Shown here one piece after another: positions 52,624-62,031 of a stretch of DNA of 64,000 nt. Origin of the DNA: Pantoea sp. Ap-967 (GTDB taxonomy: Bacteria; Pseudomonadota; Gammaproteobacteria; Pseudomonadales; Pseudomonadaceae); the NCBI RefSeq assembly GCF_011752565.1, contig NZ_VWXK01000024.1, forward strand, positions 27,317 to 91,316, in the 5' to 3' direction. The notes beneath the pieces are model-generated. The model was not told the DNA's origin and made no database searches. It saw only the letters and a list, made by a program, of their open reading frames with translations. Every line of letters starts with the position of its first letter. Position 1 is the stretch's first letter. The position numbers and the translations under genes were made by a program.

Positions 52624-53262
52624 GTGTACGTACCACCCCAGTTTCGCGTAACCGATATAGAAAAAATTCACGAAATGATGGAGCAGCACGCGTTCGGTAT
52701 CCTGTTCACCCATGGCAAAAGCGGTATGACTGCTAACCACCTTCCATTCGAACTTGATCGTTCCAAGGGAGAGTTTGGTGTTTTGCACTGCCATGTTGCA
52801 CGTAAAAATCCGGTTTGGCAGGACATTGCCAACGGTGACCAAGTTCTGGTTGTGTTCAAGGCTGCTGATGCTTATCTGACACCTCAGTGGCTGCCCAGTA
52901 AGCAAGAAACTCATGAGCAAGTGCCAACCTGGAACTATATGGTTGCTCATGCCGATGGAATTGCCACCATTCACGACGATGAAAAATATGTCCGTGGTGT
53001 GGTTGCGCGCCTGACAAAGCGCCATGAGGCTGGCACTCCAGTACCGTGGAAGATGACTGATGCTCCCAAACATGTCATTGATGCTGAGCTTATGGATATC
53101 GTGGGTATATCGATTGAAATCACCCGGGTTACGGCTAAACATAAGCTCAGCCAGAACAAAGACAATCGTGACATGACCAGTGCTGGCGAAAACATGAAGC
53201 AACAAGGTCATACGTTGATCGGCGATGCGATGCTCGCTGTCGTAGCTGCTCGCGCTGAGTAA
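52624..53262 (+). CDS. FMN-binding split-barrel protein, PaiB type
   Basis: A 212-residue member of the family named FMN-binding negative transcriptional regulator after Bacillus PaiB. Motifs are MYVPPQFRVTD, HLPFELDR, AHVARKNPVW (here CHVARKNPVW), PQWLPSKQETHEQVPTWNY and LTKRHE. The fold is that of pyridoxamine-oxidase-like flavoproteins. GTG start with GGAG seven bases upstream. Placed between rubredoxin and its reductase, it may be the terminal flavoenzyme of the chain, not a regulator. A frameshifted paralogue is at 15990. Confidence 0.85.
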   Translation: MYVPPQFRVTDIEKIHEMMEQHAFGILFTHGKSGMTANHLPFELDRSKGEFGVLHCHVARKNPVWQDIANGDQVLVVFKAADAYLTPQWLPSKQETHEQVPTWNYMVAHADGIATIHDDEKYVRGVVARLTKRHEAGTPVPWKMTDAPKHVIDAELMDIVGISIEITRVTAKHKLSQNKDNRDMTSAGENMKQQGHTLIGDAMLAVVAARAE

Positions 53263-53303
53263 TTCACAGGCCGGTTCTCCATCACAACATCAGGGAAATA
53301 TTT

Positions 53304-54533
53304 ATGAGTGAAAAACCAATAGTGATAGTGGGCGCCGGCCATAGCGGAGCCAAAGCTGCAGCAGCTTTGCGCAAGCACGGTTGGCTCGGAGGGATCCAAT
53401 TGGTAGGTGCGGAAAAGCATTTGCCATACGATCGCCCCCCACTCTCAAAAGCCGTACTGCAAGGTAAAAAAGCCACTGAAGATTGTACCTTCTTTGAGAG
53501 CCAATGGTTCGACTCCAATAACGTATCTGTAATGCTTGGTAGCGTTGTCACTGCTCTTCATCCTAAAAGCTGTCAGGTAGAGCTGGATGATGGAAGCTTG
53601 ATTGATTACCATCGTCTGCTACTAGCCACAGGTGCCGAACCACGCGTTCCTGATATACCAGGTATTGATTTGGAGAATGTCTTTGGGCTGCGCACGCCAG
53701 ATCAGGCTAGGTCAATTGCAAACTCGCTCAAACCAGGCGCCGATGTAGTGATTCTCGGTGGCGGGGTTATTGGGCTTGAGGTTGCTGCAGTTGCTGCAGA
53801 TATGGGTTGCAAAGTAAAGCTTGTGGAGGCTACTTCGCAAGTCATGGGCCGCTCGGTGCCTGAGGAATTTGCAAAGATCATTCAGAAGCGGCATACAGCA
53901 CGTGGGGTGGAGATCTTCTTGCAAACCATCGTTTCTCAGGTGATAGGTGCAGACTCTGTAAATGCTGTGAAGCTGAGTAGCGGAAAAGTAATCCCTTGCA
54001 ATGTATTGGTGTACGGGGTAGGTGTAATACCTTGTGCCGAAGTCGCAGAGTCTGCAGGGCTTAAGGTTACAAATGGGGTTAGTACCGACGCCTATTTGGC
54101 TACTAGCGACAGTCGAGTTTTTGCATGCGGAGATGTTTGTAACTTCCAAAGCCGTCGGTACGGCCAAAGCCTCCGCCTCGAAAACTGGCGCAATGCCGAA
54201 GATCAGGCTGATATCGCAGCTCGAAATATGCTGGGTCACAACTTTGAGTACGACCCATTGCCATGGTTCTGGAGCAGCCAATACGGTTGGACGATTCAAG
54301 CTACAGGGATCGTGGATCCACTCGGTTTGGTCGGCATTTTCCACGATAAGGAAACAAGCTACTTCATAAACTTCTCCTATAGTGGAAAGTTGGTTGCTGC
54401 CGGTGCTTTAGGTGCCGTGCGAGATGTTGGCCCAGCTATCAGGAAGTTTAAGCAAAGAATTCTAGAAGGCTTGTCGCTTGGGTCGCTCGGTTCCGAGAGT
54501 CTGAAGGAAGAAATTCAATACATACTTGGCTGA
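53304..54533 (+). CDS. FAD-dependent rubredoxin/ferredoxin reductase-like protein
   Basis: A 409-residue two-dinucleotide-domain flavoprotein. It has the FAD loop VIVGAGHSGAKAAAALR at residues 6-22, LPYDRPPLSKAVL, the ATGAEPR motif, the NADH loop VILGGGVIGLEVAAVA near residue 150 and VFACGDVCNF binding the flavin tail. This is the layout of AlkT/BphA4-type reductases that pass electrons from NADH to rubredoxin or ferredoxin. The rubredoxin two genes upstream is the expected partner. Confidence 0.92.
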   Translation: MSEKPIVIVGAGHSGAKAAAALRKHGWLGGIQLVGAEKHLPYDRPPLSKAVLQGKKATEDCTFFESQWFDSNNVSVMLGSVVTALHPKSCQVELDDGSLIDYHRLLLATGAEPRVPDIPGIDLENVFGLRTPDQARSIANSLKPGADVVILGGGVIGLEVAAVAADMGCKVKLVEATSQVMGRSVPEEFAKIIQKRHTARGVEIFLQTIVSQVIGADSVNAVKLSSGKVIPCNVLVYGVGVIPCAEVAESAGLKVTNGVSTDAYLATSDSRVFACGDVCNFQSRRYGQSLRLENWRNAEDQADIAARNMLGHNFEYDPLPWFWSSQYGWTIQATGIVDPLGLVGIFHDKETSYFINFSYSGKLVAAGALGAVRDVGPAIRKFKQRILEGLSLGSLGSESLKEEIQYILG

Positions 54534-54598
54534 GAGTGGCGCAAACAAAAAACGCTTGGCTAGCTCAATAATCGCATTTGTGCGAACAAGCATTTTTG

Positions 54599-54611
54599 GG
54601 AGCAATGCTCC
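54599..54611. promoter_or_regulatory. GGAGCAATGCTCC palindrome upstream of the SDR gene
   Basis: A perfect 13-bp palindrome sharing arms with the GAGCA/TGCTC motif but with only one central base, so it may belong to a different factor. It lies about 130 bp before the SDR start. Confidence 0.3.
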
Positions 54612-54742
54612 TGGCTGGCGAACTGTCCATGTCCCCAAATGTGAGGCATAGGAAACCCGCTAATCGCACTGAATAGCGGGTGTCTTTTGTATGGGCTGTG
54701 CTCAGCCATGCGCCAGGCAGAATGGCATTTGATGAGAGCTAT

Positions 54743-55480
54743 ATGAAGAAGCAGGTGGCTGTTGTGGTAGGTGTTGGGGCAGAGCGGGGCCTTGGGGCAG
54801 CTCTTTGTCGACGTTTTGCTAGCCAAGGCTTTTACGTTCTGGTGGTAGGCCGAACGCTGAGCAAAATTGATGGCGTCATTGAATCAATTCGAAGGCAGGG
54901 AGGGGATGGTAGGGCGTACCTTATTGATGTCACAAACGAGCGAGACGTGGCTGATTTGTTCAACTGCGCTGTGAACCTTGGTAGTGACTTTGATAGCCCT
55001 AGCGTTGTGATTTTCAACGCTGGAAACAACAGTAAGATTCCATTCAGCGAGGTCACAGCTTCTCAGTTTGAAAAATTTTGGCGTGGAGGCTGCTTTGCGG
55101 GATTTCTTGTGGCGAAGCAGGCGGTGCACTGTATGAGTGCTGGAGGAGGCACGCTCATCTTCACTGGCGCGTCAGCGAGCCTCCGAGGCAGGCCGAATTT
55201 CGCACACTTTTCCGCATCAAAGGCAGGGTTGCGCATGCTTGCCCAGAGCCTGGCACGTGAATACGGCCCGGAAGGTATTCATGTGGCTCATGTCGTCATT
55301 GATGGCGTCATTGATGGTGCCAAGGTACGGGAGAGTGGACTGACTGATATGTCTTCGAAAAATGCAGACGAGCTTTTGGACATCGATGCACTGGCTGAGG
55401 CCTACCTGCAACTGCATCAACAACCTTGCTCTGCGTGGACGCACGAATTGGACTTGCGACCAGCCTCCGAAACCTTCTAG
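54743..55480 (+). CDS. Short-chain dehydrogenase/reductase lacking the catalytic tyrosine
   Basis: A 245-residue Rossmann-fold protein with the cofactor loop GVGAERGLGAALCRRF, NAG in VIFNAGN and the catalytic-serine region FTGASASLRG. Where classical SDRs have YxxxK it reads FSASK, so phenylalanine replaces the proton-donating tyrosine while the lysine is kept. ATG 54743 is preferred as it lies just before the first strand; 54722 is an alternative. It is either a non-classical enzyme or a binding protein. No partner gene follows. Confidence 0.85.
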   Translation: MKKQVAVVVGVGAERGLGAALCRRFASQGFYVLVVGRTLSKIDGVIESIRRQGGDGRAYLIDVTNERDVADLFNCAVNLGSDFDSPSVVIFNAGNNSKIPFSEVTASQFEKFWRGGCFAGFLVAKQAVHCMSAGGGTLIFTGASASLRGRPNFAHFSASKAGLRMLAQSLAREYGPEGIHVAHVVIDGVIDGAKVRESGLTDMSSKNADELLDIDALAEAYLQLHQQPCSAWTHELDLRPASETF

Positions 55481-55811
55481 CCAAAGCGCCAAGTAAAGTC
55501 GTCATATGCCGGCAGGCTAGGTATTGCGGGTGTCGATACCATGCTGAAAGGCATCTGCTGATACTTTCGCCTAAGCAGAGCGCCGTGGCCAAGGAGGGGC
55601 CTTGAGTGTGAGAATGGAAGCCCGAAAGGGGCTTAACCTATGCGATGGGACGGTTCGCGAGAGCTGGCCCCGCGGGGGGCGTCCAAGAGTGCAGACGAAT
55701 GGCCTAGCCAAAAAAGGAAAGACAGCCTCGTCCTTAAACAAAGTAAACTCGTCAGATTAGAACTCAATGGCGGCTAGCTCGTTTTTCCTTACCTGGATGA
55801 TAGAGTTTTGG
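55481..55811. other. 331-bp gene-free region
   Basis: Between the SDR and the DUF4365 gene. Locally GC-rich (around 55665-55685) and without a recognisable reading frame, terminator or repeat. It may mark a junction between the catabolic region and the defence-like right end. Confidence 0.45.
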
Positions 55812-56705
55812 TCAGTCCGGCCAAAACTGGATTTCATGTCCATCGCTGTCAAGCTCCTCCAGCCAGAGCATCGGTGATCTACTATAAAGTAGCGGAAAGA
55901 TCTCCACGCCTGGTTGTGATGCTACGTATTGTTGTACATCTTTCGAAAAGCGTAGAGCGCCTCTCGATTCACTTGATACATAAATATGCAGCTTCGTTGC
56001 TCCGCACTGCTGTGAATTGTAATTCTTCCATCGCACAATCTCCGTCAGATCCTCGACACGCAATTGGCCATATTGATCATGGTGCACATCAATCATCACC
56101 ATCTCGCCTGAAATTTTAGCAAGAAAGGTATAAGCGTGATAGTCCCGGGGTAGCTCGAAAATTGTACATATTTCTATTTTTCTTGTGTACTTCTCATGAA
56201 GAAAACCATACAAAAGAGCCTCAACGATGTCCGCGTGCTGTGGTCTACCAGCTAGCAATGTAAGCGCATTCTCGCTGCTTGCACCTAGAACATGATTGAA
56301 AGGAACAATGAGCTTCCATCCCGCCTCCAGAAGCTCCGTGTTTGCGGAGCTCACCTCTTGCCAATAACACTTGTTGCCGACCGGATCACACAAGATCACC
56401 ATCACCGGAAGCGAGTGTTCAATCCAATACTTCAGGTGCTTCGACTTTCCGCGAAAGACGAAACCAGATTTAGTTTTCTCTTTCAGGAAGCTCGCGCCGC
56501 ACTTGATCTGCGCTGCAATCAGCCTACCAGTGCCTCTCTTTGCAGGACTGACCAACTCTATCTGTGCGTCGATGCCGAGGTCTGCTTTTCGTTGATCTCT
56601 AAAGATCCATTTAAGTTCATCAGAAATGATCTGGTCGACCATCCGGACGCCCTTGTCGCCCAAGTAGTCATCATTGCCATATTGTGGAAGATCTTCTACA
56701 TTCAT
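55812..56705 (-). CDS. DUF4365 (PD-(D/E)XK-like) protein
   Basis: A 297-residue protein whose first third carries the nuclease-like pattern GIDAQIELVSP...GRLIAAQIKCG: an acidic D-x-QIE strand followed by QxK, the DUF4365 variant of the PD-(D/E)XK core. The rest has no familiar motif. The frame is open to 56825, but ATG 56705 (MNVEDLPQYGNDD) is favoured because the upstream residues look unstructured; the start is uncertain. The family is frequent in phage-defence islands. No partner gene is adjacent on the same strand. Confidence 0.7.
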   Translation of the reverse strand: MNVEDLPQYGNDDYLGDKGVRMVDQIISDELKWIFRDQRKADLGIDAQIELVSPAKRGTGRLIAAQIKCGASFLKEKTKSGFVFRGKSKHLKYWIEHSLPVMVILCDPVGNKCYWQEVSSANTELLEAGWKLIVPFNHVLGASSENALTLLAGRPQHADIVEALLYGFLHEKYTRKIEICTIFELPRDYHAYTFLAKISGEMVMIDVHHDQYGQLRVEDLTEIVRWKNYNSQQCGATKLHIYVSSESRGALRFSKDVQQYVASQPGVEIFPLLYSRSPMLWLEELDSDGHEIQFWPD

Positions 56706-57031
56706 TAGACCTAATGCCTTGAGCAAATTGTTAGGTGTATAGCTCCCACGAGCTATTGAATAGTGTGCGCGGTGGGGGATGTTTTTTGCTATTTGAACCT
56801 TATAACACCCCTTGTTTATGTTCATTTCGTTGGGCGGCTTAACTGTTCGTTAATAAATGCGGCGCTTTACAATGACAGAGCACTTTACGGGGCTACGGGT
56901 GTCATGTCTACGGGCCGCTATTGGTCAACATCTGCATGCCGTGACCGTCTACAAAGCGTCGTAAGCCGTCAGTCGTGCTCCTGCTACCGCCAGCTTGTTT
57001 GACCTATGTTGACCAATGAGCAAAAGCTTAA

Positions 57032-57047
57032 CTGTGCGTATACACAG
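57032..57047 (+). promoter_or_regulatory. LexA (SOS) box
   Basis: CTGTGCGTATACACAG fits CTG-N10-CAG with an almost perfect dyad. It lies just upstream of the umuD-like remnant, where an SOS operator is expected. Confidence 0.8.
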
Positions 57048-57063
57048 TATAGGCGTTTTCGTC

Positions 57064-57456
57064 ATCGTCATCATCCTCGGCCCGCTCGAACCCAGCGGCT
57101 CTAAGCTTCCTCTTTTTTCCCTGCACGTCCTTGTAGGCTTCCCGTCTCCGGCTGCCGACCATCTTGAGAAGCGCATATCACTGGATGAGCAGCTCGATGC
57201 CTGGGCTCCGCACGTCTACCTAGTGCGTATGGAAGGTAACAGCATGATCGGCGCCGGCATCTACCTCGGCGACCTGGTGATCGTCGACCGCTCAATCGAG
57301 GCTAAGTCTGGGCATATTGTGATCGCGGCTGTGAACTGCGAGCTGCTCTGCAAACGACTTGCCTGGGGCGGTATCCAAGTGGTGCTCAATTAGGAAAACT
57401 TGCGCTACCCGTTTCGGTACCTTCTTGAAGGCGAAGACCTCCAGGTCTGCGCGTAG
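57064..57456 (+). pseudogene. umuD: umuD/rulA-like SOS mutagenesis gene, decayed
   Basis: The frame encodes ILGPLEPSGSKLPLF...GFPSPAADHLEKRISLDEQL, the catalytic serine in GNSMIGAGI and the lysine in LLCKRL, clear UmuD features. Three defects are seen. No start codon lies between the LexA box and the conserved part (an ATC stands where ATG is expected). The autocleavage Ala/Cys-Gly reads Val-Gly. TAG at 57391-57393 interrupts the C-terminus, after which ENLRYPFRYLLEGEDLQV continues in frame. No umuC follows. The longer ATG-57016 frame runs through the LexA box and is rejected as the native start. Confidence 0.85.
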
Positions 57457-57589
57457 ATGCTGTGAGGGTAAAACTCGGTAAGTGTGGGCCTGTTTGGTGG
57501 TGTGATGGCAGCCCTGACTACAATCGTTTTCGAGTTGAACTTACACCTTACGCTGAGTGGTACGCCTACTAGGGCCTCGAGGATGAGTA

Positions 57590-58768
57590 ATGTACGTCGA
57601 AAAAAGCTTCACCCCGCAGCAGCTTTTCGAAATGGTGTGGGAACGGCCCGTTCTGATCATTGCGAAGGAAATAGGTGTCTCGGACGTCGGCCTCTCGAAG
57701 GCCTGCCGCAAGGCAGGGATCACTCTGCCTACCCGCGGTCATTGGGCTAAGCCAGAGACGAAAAGGCCCCGGCGCCCGAAGCCGCCAGCTTCTAACATTC
57801 CGATCACATTTCACGTTCATGACATTCAGAACCAAGCTAACCCCAAGCCTGAAAACCCAGTTAAAGACCCCAGCACGTTAATCGTCCCTACGGAATTGGT
57901 AGATCCGCACCCATTGGTTAGGAAATGGCTATCAGCAGCGAAAAAAGCCAAAGAGCTTAACGGCGCTTTGGCGGTAGAGAAGTCGCAGGTTTTGAGCTCG
58001 CACATTTCTTCGTCGGTAATCGACCGCTGTGCCATTCTGTATGACAGCCTGATCAAGGCGAGCGAAGCCGTAGGGTATACATAGGGAGTAAGCGATAACG
58101 GGACTTTCGTGCGCGTGGCCGGCGAGGATCTGTTGATCTCGATTCAAGAACGCATAAAGCGCTTCGATCTCCCGCCATCTCCTCCGAAGCCCTTCAAGCC
58201 TGGTCAGAGATGGGAGCCCGCTTTTGCAGCTATGCGGGCTACCCGCTTTGGTTGGGAACCCACAGGCGTGTTTTCACTTATCGTCGATGCGCGATCTGAG
58301 GTTTTGATTCAGAAAACCTGGGCTGACAGCAAAACAGGAAAGCTTGAATCGAAGCTGGGCCTGATCCTGATAGGGTTTGTTCGAATTGCGGAATCTGTAA
58401 AAGCTCAAAGAGCTTCCGATCAAGCCAATCGACGTCATTGGGCGGAAGAGCAGCGGGTTCGACAAGAGTGGATTGACCAGCAGCGGCGTTTGGAAAAACA
58501 GCGTCAGAACCTGATGACAAATTTGGGCAGTTGGGAGCGAGCACAGCGGCTGCGTGCGTTTATCCAAGCTACAGTCGAATCTTCACCCCCCGATGAAGCA
58601 TCACAAATGGCCCTGGCAATGTGGGCATGCTGGGCTACGCAGCAAGCCAAGCTGCTTGATCCACTATATGTAAATATTTCGAATGTTGTTGGGCTATCGG
58701 TGGATTTGCCAAGCACAGAATATGGCTATTGGAGCAGTAGCAAGAAAACCGAGGACTGGTGGCCATGA
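57590..58768 (+). pseudogene. HTH and coiled-coil protein interrupted by an in-frame amber codon
   Basis: One reading frame of 393 codons is interrupted only by TAG at 58082-58084; sequence of the same character continues at once (GVSDNGTFVRVAGEDLLISIQERI). The N-terminus FTPQQLFEMVWERPVLIIAKEIGVSDVGLSKACRKAGI is a helix-turn-helix. A proline-rich linker, a middle domain and a long charged helix (about residues 275-310; RRHWAEEQRVRQEWIDQQRRLE) follow. GAGG lies seven bases before the ATG. I do not recognise the family beyond remembered hypothetical proteins of similar build. Either the gene is dead or the TAG is read through. Confidence 0.7.
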
Positions 58769-58841
58769 TTTTCATTTTGGTCTGAACTAAAACTGCGTTA
58801 GGATTCTCTACAGGTCATCCATCCCATTACGGAGTAATCAC

Positions 58842-59204
58842 ATGTCGCGCCTCGCGGAATTCAGACAGCTTGAGCAAAAACTAGCCGCCCAGTTGGCCGA
58901 GTTGGAGGCCATGAAAGGTAGCAGCGAGCTTCAGAGTGAAATCGAATTTGAGACCAAACTGCGCGATTTGCTGGCCAAGTATGGCTTCAGCCTGAAAGAC
59001 ATTATCAACATCCTGGATCCGCAGTCGAGTCGTCGTGCTGCTCCTGCTGCCATAGAAAAAGCACCTCGCCGTGCTCGCCAGGTCAAGCAGTACAAAAACC
59101 CGCATAACGGCGAAATCATTGAAACAAAGGGCGGGAACCACAAGCTCCTGAAAGAGTGGAAAGCTGAATACGGTTCCGACGAAGTCGAGAGCTGGGTGTC
59201 GTAA
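58842..59204 (+). CDS. MvaT/MvaU-family H-NS-like xenogeneic silencer
   Basis: A 120-residue nucleoid protein. The N-terminal coiled coil (MSRLAEFRQLEQKLAAQLAELE) serves dimerisation. The C-terminal DNA-binding domain YKNPHNGEIIETKGGNHKLLKEWKAEYG carries the AT-hook-like loop of MvaT. These proteins silence AT-rich acquired DNA in Pseudomonas, and extra copies are often carried on islands and plasmids. The gene lies among decayed genes, with its own terminator 26 bp downstream. Confidence 0.92.
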   Translation: MSRLAEFRQLEQKLAAQLAELEAMKGSSELQSEIEFETKLRDLLAKYGFSLKDIINILDPQSSRRAAPAAIEKAPRRARQVKQYKNPHNGEIIETKGGNHKLLKEWKAEYGSDEVESWVS

Positions 59205-59230
59205 CATCCTCACTTGACGATCTCGTTCAC

Positions 59231-59256
59231 AAAAAACGGCCATATGGCCGTTTTTT
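59231..59256. terminator. Terminator after the MvaT-like gene
   Basis: Perfect palindrome AAAAAACGGCC/GGCCGTTTTTT with a CATATG centre; it can end transcripts from both sides. Confidence 0.9.
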
Positions 59257-59285
59257 GATTGGATGATCTTTTCAATGGCCTCGGC

Positions 59286-60830
59286 TTAGGCAGGGTCGCC
59301 CAGCTCCCGTGCTACCTCAATGGCTCGCTGTAGATCGAGATGGCTTGAGGCATAGGATTTCATCAGCAGCTGGCGGGGAAGGGCCCAATCCCACTTTTCC
59401 GTTACCATGTTCTCTATCTCATCGAGAATGGGGCTAGGGTCTGTTATATCCAATCGCCCAACGGTTTGAAGTGCCTTCTTACTATCTTGCTCGCCAAGTG
59501 CAATCTCTAGTGAGAGTCCATTGTTTTCGCACTGGATGCCCACGTGCCGGAGCAGCAGCGCCAAAGCATCGTTCGTGCTGTCTCCCTGCCACGTTAGGAC
59601 ATGGCTGACGCTGGATGAACCTGTGATGGATTTGGTACCCAGACCCATTGCTTGGAAAATGTCACGGGCTTCCTGAAGAAGAGCCTGAGCCTGTGTATCC
59701 AATAAGGGGCTCGGGGTCGTTTCCATCAGCACCTGGCGCATTTCCAAGCGGACACGGTCATGTACTTGAGCACTCAGCCCATCGAATTGCGGAGGCTCGC
59801 CGCCGCGCGCGGGTGTCACTACGATCACCTTGGCTTCAAGATCTACGTCCTGAACCTGCCAGCGGCGCCCGCCAAAAATGATCCGTTGCCCTTTGGACAG
59901 TGGTCGACTGACAGGCAACGAGCCGAGTGGTTTGCCATCTCGGAGCAATCGAAACTCCTCATCGCTTGTGAACGCCGTGTAAAACTCGTAGTGGTTGACC
60001 AGGCGTTCGCCCAACTCTCCTGGGAGGAGCAGGCCTGAGCTGTCTTGAACAATCAGTTACTTCTCTCCCATGCTTTTCAGTAGGGACATCAAGTCAGCCT
60101 TGGAAATGCTCGCGAAGCTTCCGCTGGCAACGAGGTTAGTCCACAACTGCGCCGCCGAAGCCCCGCCAAGTTGAGCGATGGAAGAAAGGCACTGTTGAAC
60201 CAAGGTTGAGGCGTGTATACCCTGCGATCGAGGAGGCTCGAACCAACCAGCCACGAGCAAGCGGATCATGGCCACAGTTTGCACTAGACCCTCGCGAAGC
60301 TGATCAGAGAGGTTTGACTGATCCGTCAGCGGGCGTTCCCGACAGTACGCCCTTAGCATCGCCGGCTCACCTGGTCGTCTGCCTGAGCGACCAAGACGCT
60401 GCCTGAGGCTTGCAACGGAAGGGGGGCTTCCGATTTGAGCAACTGTCCTGATGTTGCCGATATCGATGCCCAGCTCCAGGGTCGTGGTGCATACCGCGGA
60501 AGCCGGGTGGTCACCGGCCTTCAGGGCTCGCTCCGCATCTTCTCGCAGCTCTTTGGACAGGCTGCCATGGTGCGGCCAAAACTCGTTGGGCACCCCATCC
60601 TGCTCGCACAGCGCTCGAAGGCGATCGGCAAACCATTCGACTTCCTGCCGCCTGTTGGGAAAGATTAAGTTGTTATGGCCTCTGAGTACCTTGTAGAGGT
60701 GGCTCTGGCGTGATGCTCTTGTATCTACGTGATTACCAATCTGAGCTACTCGTTCCCAGAGGTTCTGAAGGACGGCTTCCTCCCGGGGGCAACTGGATAG
60801 CTTTGGTTTTGGCCAGTAAGGGCCTGGTTG
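59286..60830 (-). pseudogene. Lhr/DEAH-type helicase, C-terminal remnant with an internal stop
   Basis: One frame on the minus strand, bounded upstream by TAG at 60831-60833 and interrupted by TAA at 60057-60059; both parts are in the same frame. The upstream part contains LIFPNRRQEVEWFADRL, FWPHHGSLS and VCTTTLELGIDIG...SLRQRLGRSGRRPG, which are helicase motifs IV-VI. The lower part has SSGLLLPGELGERLVNHYEFYTAF, typical of Lhr-like C-termini. Walker A and DEAH boxes are absent. It appears to be the end of a large helicase that lost its first half. It lies after the nuclease-like pair on the same strand and may once have belonged with it. Confidence 0.82.
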
Positions 60831-60838
60831 CTAGACGA

Positions 60839-60858
60839 GCGGGGCTGGTAAGCCCCGC
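60839..60858 (-). terminator. Hairpin after the two-gene nuclease-like operon
   Basis: GCGGGGCT/AGCCCCGC perfect 8-bp stem with a four-base loop, about 50 bp after the stop at 60910. There is no T run. Confidence 0.45.
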
Positions 60859-60909
60859 CTGCAAGTCAATTGGCAAGCGTTATCTGGCCCTATCGAACAT
60901 GTCTGCAGG

Positions 60910-62031
60910 TTAATCGAGGGTTGCCAACCGCTTGAACGCCTGGATCTTCACGAATTCCATTTCCTTCAAGATAGTCTGCTTGGCTTCATTCTTATCCAGG
61001 CCACGCCGAGACTCGTCAAAATCGATTTTCTTGATGCGCAATTCGATCTCACTCTCGGGGTTTTGGCCGTTGTTGAAATCAGGGAAGCCCAGCGAAATCA
61101 CGCAGTGACCGTCCATGCCACAGAGGCTGAATCTGAACTTGGCATCCAGTCGATGGATGAGCAGGCATGGTCGGTATTTCGGGTTGCTCAGGAAGTCAGA
61201 ATCTTCCAGCCCGGTACCGCGTAAGTCCAAGCCGCGTATCCGCTCCTTCATCCATTCGAGCTCCTCCGGCAGCGTATGATCCTCATCTGGTACCAGGCCA
61301 ATATCCACTACTTCCACAAAGGTGATGGGGCTCTGCCGGTTGTCTCGGGTAAATCCTAGTAAGTAGTCGAATCGTTTTTCGTTGGTGAAGTCCCCGAAGC
61401 GGATTTGCTGGACACTGGCCTTTTGAGCGATCTGCCCTTGCGCCTTGAAATGACCGATCAAGTGTCGAGCCAGCGCCCGATTGGTCTGTTTGGTTTCCGG
61501 GGCAGTGTGGGTGCTGATGAGGATGAGCTCGTCTTTATCCTTGCTTTTCTGAATCTCGATGGAAGCTTTGAACCGCTTACGCGAGTCGGCCCAGCTTTTG
61601 GAGCGATCCAGCCGCTCAATCTCGAAATCCATGCGTATGGCGTCATCGCTGTTGGGCACTGGGTAGAAGCTCGGTGCGTTCAGGACTTTAAAATTCTCAA
61701 AATCCAGATCAAGCACCTTGTTCACATCGATCTCGTCAGGGATGCTGCTGATAAGCGTCTCGGGACTGGCCCACTCGATGATCTGCGTTGTGACCTTCGG
61801 GTTGTCTTCCTTGGTAGTGTACAGCTGCTGCAGTTCGACAAATTCGCTGGGTTTGATCAGGGAAAGGGTGAGCGCGGGAATGCTTTGCTCCTTTTCCTGC
61901 AGCGAGGTGAACACGCCACGCAGGCGAAGCAGGCTTTTCAGGTCACCCTTGGACACGAATGGTTGGACGAGATAAGCCCGAAGACTTTCGCCCTGCGGCA
62001 GAATCACGCTTTCGTCTTCAATCTGCATCAC
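60910..62031 (-). CDS. Unknown protein, partner of the nuclease-like gene
   Basis: A 373-residue soluble protein that I do not recognise with certainty. It contains a domain with alternating strands (FVEVVDIGLVPDEDHTLPEELEWMKERIRGLDLRG) and a C-terminal charged helix. Its ATG overlaps the TGA of the upstream gene by four bases (62028-62031), so the two products are made together. The pair recalls two-component phage-defence operons such as GAPS4, a comparison made from memory and not tested. Confidence 0.65.
   Translation of the reverse strand: MMQIEDESVILPQGESLRAYLVQPFVSKGDLKSLLRLRGVFTSLQEKEQSIPALTLSLIKPSEFVELQQLYTTKEDNPKVTTQIIEWASPETLISSIPDEIDVNKVLDLDFENFKVLNAPSFYPVPNSDDAIRMDFEIERLDRSKSWADSRKRFKASIEIQKSKDKDELILISTHTAPETKQTNRALARHLIGHFKAQGQIAQKASVQQIRFGDFTNEKRFDYLLGFTRDNRQSPITFVEVVDIGLVPDEDHTLPEELEWMKERIRGLDLRGTGLEDSDFLSNPKYRPCLLIHRLDAKFRFSLCGMDGHCVISLGFPDFNNGQNPESEIELRIKKIDFDESRRGLDKNEAKQTILKEMEFVKIQAFKRLATLD

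Noticed and set aside
56826..56870. attC-like sequence (GTTGGGC...CGGCTTAAC) beside the DUF4365 gene, suggesting an integron cassette
   Set aside because: No matching RYYYAAC partner or paired inner sites were found at proper spacing, and no integrase is present.
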